64,000 bases of DNA from Variovorax sp. EL159 (lineage in GTDB: Bacteria; Pseudomonadota; Gammaproteobacteria; Burkholderiales; Burkholderiaceae_C), in assembly GCF_900100965.1 (NCBI RefSeq), contig NZ_FMUJ01000006.1, positions 124,001-188,000 on the forward strand, in the 5' to 3' direction. The position numbers and the translations under genes were made by a program. The notes beneath the pieces are model-generated. The model did no database searches and was not told the DNA's origin. It saw nothing but the letters and a program-made list of their open reading frames with translations. Shown here one piece after another: positions 25,201-34,200 of this stretch. Each line of letters opens with the position of its first letter. The stretch's first letter is position 1.

Positions 25201-28200
25201 GCAGTCCGCGCACCTCGGGCGACGGGTTCAGGGTGCCGCCGATGCGCACGTCCAGGTCGCCGCCGCCGGTCAGCAGCAGCTCGCCCGAGCGCGTCACGCG
25301 GCCGGTGCTGCCCACCGCCAGGTGCAGGCCCTGGCTGCGCGCCACGTAGGTGCCGCTGAAGTCGCCCATCTGCTCCATCATCCCGGCGTTGCCGCCGGTC
25401 TCGAACACCAGGTTGCCGCCGCCCAGCGTGCCGATGCCGACGAAGCCGACCAGGAAGGGCCATTGGCCGCCGAGGTCGTACATCGAGGTGTCGCTGCCCG
25501 CGACGTAGCTGCCGAAATTGATCCACCAGGCGGTGGGCACGCCCTCGGGGCCCGGCACCACGCTGCCGGTGCCCTGGCGCCAGACCCAGTTGCCCAGCAT
25601 CGCGCTGGGGTACTGCACGCGGAACACACCCAGTTCGTCGGTGGTGCGACGCAGGCTGCCCCGAGCACCGATGGTGTCGCCGCGCGCATCGCCCTGCACG
25701 CGCACTCGCAGGTTGCCGCCGTGGTCGGGGTACCAGGCGCGGTACAGGCTGTCGCTGTCGACGAACTTCTCGAAGACCTCGTAGGCGCCGTTGAGCACGT
25801 TGTTCCCGTCGCTCCCCTTGGCGCGTGGGCGGTTGAAGTCGGCGTCGTCGGCGCGTGCCGCGGCGCGCGTGCCGGCGGTGTAGATGCCGTAGGGCGAGTT
25901 CTGCGTGAAGTCGTTGCCGGCCAGCAGATCGAGGTCGCCGGTGCCGGTGCGCAGCACGCTGAACAGCGGCTGGCGCACCGGGTAGGACTTGTAGTTCCAG
26001 ACCTCGGGCGTCTCGGAGACCAGGTCGCAGTAGCCGTAGTCGCACATGCCCCAGGACACTTCGCCCGGCGTGAGGATCACGCCCTTCCCGCCATAGCCTT
26101 CGTCCTCGGCCAACTGGTTCCAGGCCCAGACCTTGCCGCCGGAAACCAGCTCCTTCGTGAAGGCGTTGCCGTAGTGCGTGTCGGCCAGCCGCAGATCGCG
26201 CTGCGGCCCGCGCGGCTGCAGCGCGCGGCTGTCGGCGGCCTGTGTGTCGGCGCCGGCCACCAGGCGCATCGACCACGACTGCGAGCCCTCGGCCAGCATC
26301 GGCGCGATGGCGAAGTTGCGGCCCTGGTTGCCGTCGGCATCGGCCAGGCGCAGCTTGACCGACGCCACGCCGCCGGGCAGCTTGACGATGGTCTCGGCCG
26401 GGATGATGGCGCCGCGCTGCAGCGGCACCTCGCGCGCCAGCACCGGGCCGTTGTAGCGGTAGAAGGGCGGCTGGTTGATGTCCATCACGGCGCCGTCGGG
26501 GAAGGGCAGCGGCACGCCGGCGGGCCACAGCATCTGGCCGACCTTGGCCGCGCCCGGCAGGCGCATGCCCGCATCGAGCTGCATCCTGGCGCTGAGCTTG
26601 AGCGGCTGGGCCAGCACGCTGCCGGCCGGCTGGATCACGTTGCCGGCGGCGTCGCGCACCGCACCGCCGAGCACGGTGCCCGCGGGCAGCGTGTAGTCCC
26701 CGGTCAGTACCGCGCGCACCGCCAGCACGGTGCCGGCGGCCAGGCTCATGGGCTTGAGCGGCGCATCGAAGTTGAGCGCGCGCCCGGGCTGCAGGAAGGT
26801 GTCCTCGGCCAGCGCGACGGCACCGCCGCGCGGCACCACCACGTCGCCGCCGAAGGGCACGCGGCCCTTGAGCAGCACCCAGCCATCGTCGTCGCGGGTC
26901 GCCGGCAACGCCGAGGTGTCGAAGCCGTCGTTGACGCTGCCGTAGATCTTCAGGTTGCCGCCCGCGCGCACCGCCAGCGCGCCGGCCTCGCCCGAGCCGT
27001 AGACGGCGGTGCGCTGCGTGCGCGCATTGAGGCTGTCGTAGCGGAAGCCCGAGAGGTCGAGGTCGCCCTCGATCTGCAGGTCGCCGTCGGGCGTCCTGCT
27101 GATGATCTGCACGCCGGGGCGCAGGTGGAAGGCGTCGGCGTAGGCGCGCAGGCCGCCCAGGCGCCGGTTGACCAGGTCGCCGTTGGCCAGCACGTTGCGC
27201 ATGAAGGCCACGCTGTCGTCGTGCTTGGCGTTCAAGTAGGCCTGGTCGATGCGCTGGTAGGGCCGGCCGCTGACGTCGAGGTCGGTGCCCTGGGGCGCGT
27301 CGTCGTACTGGAAGAAGCCGTTGACATTGATCGTGCGCGCGCCCGCGATGCGCTGCGTGCCGCTGGCGTCGATGTCGATGTCGCCGCCGCGCCTGCCGCC
27401 CAGTCGCGGCGCGTTCAGCTCCACCGTGCCGAAGGCGCGCGGCGTGCCGTCGGTGCCGGCGCGCAGGTCCATGCGCGCGCCGTCCTCCAGCACCAGCCGA
27501 CCCGTGCCGCTGTCGATCTCGATGGTGGCGCGGTTGGGCGCCTCGATGGCCTGGCCGTAGCTGTCCACCCGCAGGCGCGAGCCGTGCGCGTCGAGCAGCG
27601 CGCCGCCCGCGATGGTCACGCCGTCGCGCGCCGCCAGCCGGATGCTGCCGACCTGCACGCCGCCGGCGTCCACCTTGCCTGCCACGGTGAGGTGGCCACC
27701 ATCGACCGAGAGGTTGATCTCGCGCGCCTTCAGCTCGTCGCCCACCACCAGATCGCCCTGCTTGATCTGGAAGCTGCGCTCGCCCAGCACGCCGGCGTCG
27801 GTGAGGCGGTGGTTCAGGCCGGTGAAGTCGGCGATGCGCTGCGCGCGCACATCGATGCGCCCGCCCGCGTAGGGCACCAGCGTGCCGCCGGCGTCGTACT
27901 CGCCGCTGCTGCCGCCACGCAGGCGGCCCAGCAGCTCGACGCCGCCGGCACCGGCATCGAGCGCGGTGACGGCCAGCCGGCCGGCGCGGTTGTTCTGCGC
28001 CGAGAAGTCGATCCGCGCGCCTTCCGCCACGCGCACGTTGCCCTTGCGGCTTTCCAGCGCCACGTCGCCCCCCCAGCTGTACTTGTCGACGTCGAAGAAG
28101 TTCAGCCGCCGGCCGGCCAGGTCCAGCCGCGCGCCGTCCTGCAGCTGCACGTCGCCGTCCGCGCGCAGCGTCAGCTTGCCGCTGGGCAACACCACGGCGG

Positions 28201-31200
28201 TGTCGAGCGTCACGCTGCGGCCGTCGATGGCGATCTCGGCGCCGAGCGCGCGTTTCGCCTCGGCATCGCCCAGGGTGCCGGGCTTCGTGCCCTCGGGCGC
28301 GGTCACCCGCACGTCGCCGCCGGCCTTGTAGCGCATCACCGAGCCGGCCTCGCCGGTCAACAGCGGCGTGTCGATGCGCAGCGTGCCGCCGGTGCGCACG
28401 TAGCCCTTGGCGGACTCGTCCCAGGCCCCCTGGGACTGGTAGACCGACAGCGATCCCTTGCTGCGCGCGCTGACCTGCTCGCTGGCGTTGAGCCGCACTT
28501 CGCCGAAGCCCAGTGCCAGCCGGTCCATGTCGTGCACGGTGTCGCCGCGCTTGCCGTTGGCCTCGCCCAGCTCGATGCGCCGGGCGTCGATCTGCAGCCG
28601 GCCGCTACCGGTGCCTGCGCCATTGGCAGCCACCACGCCGGGCGGCGTGATGGTGCCGCCCCACACCAGCACGTCGGTCTGGATGCGCGCCACGTCATCG
28701 GCACCGCCCCAGCCGTAGATGGCGGGCGTGGTCAGCACCAGGCGCTCGATCGGCGACTTGCCGGTCGCGGGGTCGATGGTCGACAGCTGCGCCGTGCCGT
28801 GGAAGTTGACCGCGTCGCGCACGGTGAACATCAGGTTCTCCAGCGCCGGCGCGCCGGTGCTGGTGTCGCCGCGCAGCAGGCGATCGAGCACCTGCTGGTT
28901 CAACGTCAGGCCCGGCGTCAGCGCGCCGCGCGCCGCGGCATCGGCCAGCGTGCGTTCGCTGCCGATGTTGATGCCGCCCAGCGCCAGCACCAGGTTGCGG
29001 GTGCCGTAGCGCGAGTTCTCGCCCAGCGTGAAGGACTGGTCGGTGGCGGCGGTGATGGTGCCCTCGGAATACAGCCGCGCGCCGGCGCTGCAGCTGCCGG
29101 TGCCGGGGCACACGCCGATGTCGATGCGGCCGGGGCCGCTCTCGCCGCCAGCAGAGACGCCCGGCGGCAGGATCTCGATCCAGCCGTTGGACACCGCCAG
29201 CACGCTGCGCGTGCCCGGGTCGTAGATGTAGCCGCGGCGCGAATCCCAGGCCGCCGGGCCGCGGCCCAGCGCGTCGATGCCGGCGCCGGCTTCGATGGTG
29301 ATGCCGTTGTCGCGGCGGTCGGTGACCAGGAACACCTCGCCCGCGCGCAGCACCGCGCCGCTGCGCAGCACGATGCCCGGGGCGGCGGCGCTGAAGCCGA
29401 GCGTGAGCTTGCCCATCGGCACGCCGCCGATGCCCAGCTGCGCGGCGCCGATGGCATTGAGGTCGCGGTCGTACAGCGAAGCGCCCTCGAAACCCGGCGT
29501 GGGCGCGGCGCCCTCGGGCAGCACCTCGACGGAGCGTCGCCAGCCGCCGAGCACCACCGCCGTGCCGCCCATGCCATCGCCTTGCGTGCCGTAGCGCGTG
29601 GTGCCGGCAAAGCGAAGCGCCCGCGCGCCGGGCACCGAGCCCGGCGTGCCCCTTTCGCCGAACTCGAAGCGCAGCGCCTTGGCGTCGCGCTCCAGCACCG
29701 GGCGCGGCAGGCCGTCGCGCATCGCCTGCGCCACGGCGAAGTCGGCGTAGCTGGTCTCGTTGTACTGCGAGTAGGTGCGCAGCACGTCGCCCGGCGTGAA
29801 CACCGCCTGCAGCGGCAACGCGTCGCGGATGCCGGTGCCGGCCACGCCCAGTTGCGCGGGCGCGGTGTAGGAGCCGTTGCGCATGGCCGTGGCGCTGCCA
29901 GGGGCGCCGACCTGCGCGGCCAGCCCGTTGAGCTCGACGCGGAAGGCACCGGGCATCAGCGCGTAGGTGGAGGGCATCAGCGTGTAGGTGCCCGGCGGCA
30001 GGCCGGGCACGCCGGTGCCGATGGTGATCTGGCGGCCGATCGCGGCATCGCTCGCGCCCTTCTCGCCCTTGAGCGGTGCCGCCAGCGGCTGCACGCCCGG
30101 CACGATGGCATAGACCGGGTTGGTCGCCAGGCCCGGCAGCGCGAAGCCCTTGCGCTGCGCGCCCACCTGCATCAACGGGAACATGCGCGCATCGGTGGAG
30201 CCGCCACGGCCGGCCAGGAAGGCGGCCCCGGTCAGCGTGCCGCCGCCCGACATGTCGAGCACCGCGCCCTCATGCACGTCCATCGAGTGGGCAGCCAGCC
30301 TGATGCTGGGACCCTCGCCGACGCCACCGTAGACCACGTCCTTGCCGTTGAACAGATAGCTCAGCCCGTCCTGCGTGCCGCCATAGGGTATCCGCAGCCC
30401 GTCGGCGCTGACCGAGGTCAGGCTGCCCGAATGCAGCTGCACCGAGGTGGCGGCGGTATTACCGCGGGTGTCGCCCAGCGTGATGCTGCCCAGCGGCGCG
30501 CGCAGCACGCCGCGCTGGTCGATGTTGGCGGCCCGGAAGGTCATGGTGCCGAAGACCGACTGCGGCATCGCCGGCGTATCGCCCACGCGCTCGATCACCA
30601 GCCGCCGGGTCATGTCCATCTCGGACTGGCGCGCGCCCCATTTGTCGATGTAGTTGTGCATGCCCACCTGCACCAGTCCGCTGTCGCCGGTGGCCGGGTA
30701 GATTTGCGCCGCCGCCAGCGTGAGGTCGCCGGGCACATGGAACTTGGCGTTGTCGGAAAAGCGCAGGTCGCCGCTGCTGCGCAGCACCGACTGGTCGAAG
30801 GCGTAGCGCTCGACCTCCAGGTCTTTCGGCACGTTGCGCACGATGGTGCCGCGCACGCCCATCTGCACCATGCCCGACAGGTCGATCAGCTGCGCGTCCA
30901 TGCGCAGCGAACTGCCGCCTGACACCAGCGGCACGCCCAGCGTGCCGGCGCCGTCCCCGCTGTTGCGCGAGCCCAGCACCGGGTTGGGCACGATGTAGTC
31001 ATCGGGCTGCTTGCGCGTGCTGCCGGCCACACGGATGTAGGGCGCGGCCAGGGCCACGCGCACGTCGGGCGGGGTCTTGTCCGCCAGCGCCAGCGCGGTG
31101 GTGGTCAGGCGCAGGCTCTGGCCCAGCGACAGGTCCACGTTGCCGTCGAAGGACAGCATGCCGTGGGCCAGCAGCGAGAGGTTGTCGAAGCCGCCGTCGT

Positions 31201-34200
31201 GGATGCGGTCGACGCCGATGCGGGCCGTGCCGTAGGACAGCGCGCGGTGTTCTTCGCCCGGGCGCAGGTCGGCGGCCTCGCCCACCCCGCTCCTGCCCTG
31301 CACCTGCGCCAGCAGCAGCTCGCGCGGCACGCGCACAGCGTCGTCGACCTTGGCGCCCTTCAGGCTGTAGCGCTCCACCGGGCCGTAGGCGGGCGTGTCC
31401 AGGTTCACCGCCAGCGTGCCGCCGGCCGCACCGGCACCGCCCGCGGCGGCGCGCATGCTGCCGTCGAGGAACAGGCCACGGTAGGAACTGAGCGCGATGG
31501 TGCCGCCGTGGCTGGCGGCCTCGGTCGCGCCGCGGCCCGGCAGGTCCAGCGTGGCCGAAGTGCCCGAGGCATCCAGCCGCGCGCCCGGGCGCAGCACCAC
31601 GAAGGCATCGGCCGCGTCCACCTGCGTGGCATCGAGCACATGGCGCCCGCCGATCTCGATGGTGCCCCCGTTGGTCAGTTGCCCGTAGCGGCGACCCAGC
31701 ACATCCGTGGCGACCACCGGGCGAGCCGCGACGTCGATCAGCGCCTGCCCGCCGATCCAGAACGAGCGCGCATTGGGCATGCCGTCGGGCAGGTTGGTGT
31801 CGCTGCCCGAGCGGTAGTCGCCCGGCAGCAGCGAGACGCGCCCACTCCAGGCCGAGAGCGTGCCCTCGAGCGTGATCTGGTCGTTGCCGCGCAGCGTGAG
31901 CGTGCGGCCCGGGTCGAGCACGACCTGGGCGCCCTCGCCCACCGTCAGCGGCGCGCGCTGGTAGAGCGTGCCGCCTTCCAGCGTCAGGTCGGCGCCGGCA
32001 CGCTGCGTGAGCTTCTGCTTGACCGGGTCGTCCTGGTAGAGCGGCGGTGTCCACAGCTGCAGCGCGGCCGACGGGTCGGCCCCGGTGGGCAACAGCCTGC
32101 CGACGGTGGGATCGAAGCGCTGCACCGGCATGTGCACGTTCACCTGCATGCCGTCGGCCACGGTCAGGCCGTCCTGGCCGCGCACGGTGTACTGCGCGAA
32201 GCCGCTGCGGAACAGGCCAGGGTCCAGGGTCAGCATCGGCTGCACCGCGACCTCGCGCGGCAGCGACTTGCCGGCGGCGATCGGCGTGCCGGCCGGCATC
32301 ACCGTCTCGGCCGCGGCCACGGTGCCGCCCTTGTACGAGGTGGTCTTGGCCGGGACCGGCACGCCCTCGGGGAACACATCCCTGGGAATCACGTAGCCCT
32401 TGCTCAGTTCGGTGATGGCCACCAGCACGCTGCCGGCCGGCACCTTGTCGCCCGGCTCGTAGATGGTCTCGTTGGCCAGTTGCACCATGGTGTTGGCCGG
32501 CAACACCCAGTCGGCGGCGGTGACGACGGTGCGCGTGCTGGAGACGTCGGGCATCACCGTCTCCTTGAGCGCCACGCCCGGGAGCGCGCGCGACACCGTG
32601 ACGGAGAAATCCATCGGAATCATGCTGCCGGCCGCGATCACGTAGTCGCCGGCCAGCCGCAGGAGCACGCTGCTGCTGCGGCCGGCGGCCAGCACGCCGT
32701 TGCCGCCGGCGGGCAATTCGCCAATGCTGATCGCCGTGCCGTTGGCCAGCGTCAGCTTGCCGCCGCCCTTCACGCCGTAGCCGCGCAGCTCGCCGTCCAT
32801 GTGCAGCGCGCCCGCGCTCACGCCGTCCTTGCCGGGCTGGGCCGACATCAGCGTCACGTCGCCGCCGCGGCCGCCGCGCAGTTCGTTGCCGGCCATCAGG
32901 GCGGCACCGCCCGACACGTCGATCAGGCTGCGCGCGCCGAGCGTGATGTCACCGGTGCCGCGCACCGTCACCTGTCCGCCGTCCACGTAGGGCAGGCCCT
33001 CGATGCGCTCGGGCGATTGCGCGATGTTGCTCCACAGCCCGCGTGCATCCAGGCGCACGCCCTCGGCCACCGCCACGCGCGGCCGGTAGCCGGCCGGCAG
33101 CATGTCGGCGATGGAGAGCTCGACCCAGCTGCCGCCGCTGGCGCTGGTGAAGCGGCTGACCAGGTCGCCCAGAACGATGCTGCCGCCGCGCGCGACCAGG
33201 TCCGCATCCACCGCCACCGTGGGCGCATGCAGGGCGATGACGCCACCCGGGGCGACGGTGATGGCGGACTTCACCGCCACGGTGTCGTTGGCGTAGGCGG
33301 TGAAGCCGCCCAGGCCCTGGCGCTGCAGCCAGCCGCTGTCGATCCGCAGGTGGCCCCGCAGGTCCTTCGGCAGCGCGTCGCCGGCGGCCAGCGCATCGGC
33401 CAGCGTGCTGGGCGCGTCGGCGATCGTCACGCGGTCGACCTGCGCCGTGGGGTTGTCGCGCAGAAGACCGGTGGCGGTGTCGTAGATCGGCGCGATGCCG
33501 CCGATGAGCAGGCGCCCGGCCAGCGGGGCGGCCGTCTGCAGCTGGCGGTAGCCGTCGAGCCCCGCGTCGCGCTTGCGCTGCTGGCGCTCGCCCTGGAACA
33601 CGGTGGCGTCGATGTCGCCGTCGAGCACCGCGGCGCGGGTGCCGACCAGCACCTGGCCGGCATCGCGGCCGACGGTGTAGCCGCTCTCCAGCCGCTGACG
33701 CGGCCCGATCAGCGGGTTGTAGAAGTAGGCGGTGGTGTTCTTGCCCCAGCGCGCGTGCTCGTCCTCGAAGCCGCGGTACAGGCCGGCGTAGGCGATGTCG
33801 GCCGGCGCGTTCGAGAGGTTGTACAGGCGCCCGTCGGCGTCCTTGAGCCAGCTCTGCTGCAGCATGCCTGTCTGCACGTTGAGCGTGCCGCCAGCCACGT
33901 TGATGGCCGAGCCGCGCTGCGTGACCAGTTCGCCGCCAGCGAAGCCCACCGTGCCGCCCACCGAGGCCCATTCGCCGATGGTGTGGCCGTCGGTGTTCAG
34001 GTAGCCGCCGACTTCCAGCAGCCCGCCGCCGGTGTACCAGCGCTCGCCGGCGTAGCCGTTCACGCCGGGGGCCACGCGCACCAGGTCGCGCCGGTCGATC
34101 CACATGTCGATGCTGTTGAGGCGCTTGCCGTCGCGGTTGAGCGGCGCATCGCGCTGCTCGTTGCCCTGCACCTTGATCTTGACGTTGTTGGACGCCATCG

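Noticed and set aside
22148..30922. A 2924-residue open frame on the plus strand opposite the adhesin gene (and another of 1573 residues at 31163-35884)
   Set aside because: It is an antisense frame kept open by the very high GC and codon bias of the adhesin; the product is low-complexity Ala/Arg/His/Gly-rich and matches no family, while the minus strand has a signal peptide, TPS domain and operon context.
30720..30922. Possible gene boundary or frameshift within the adhesin region
   Set aside because: The minus-strand frame is uninterrupted from 35815 to 22214; only antisense frames break here.
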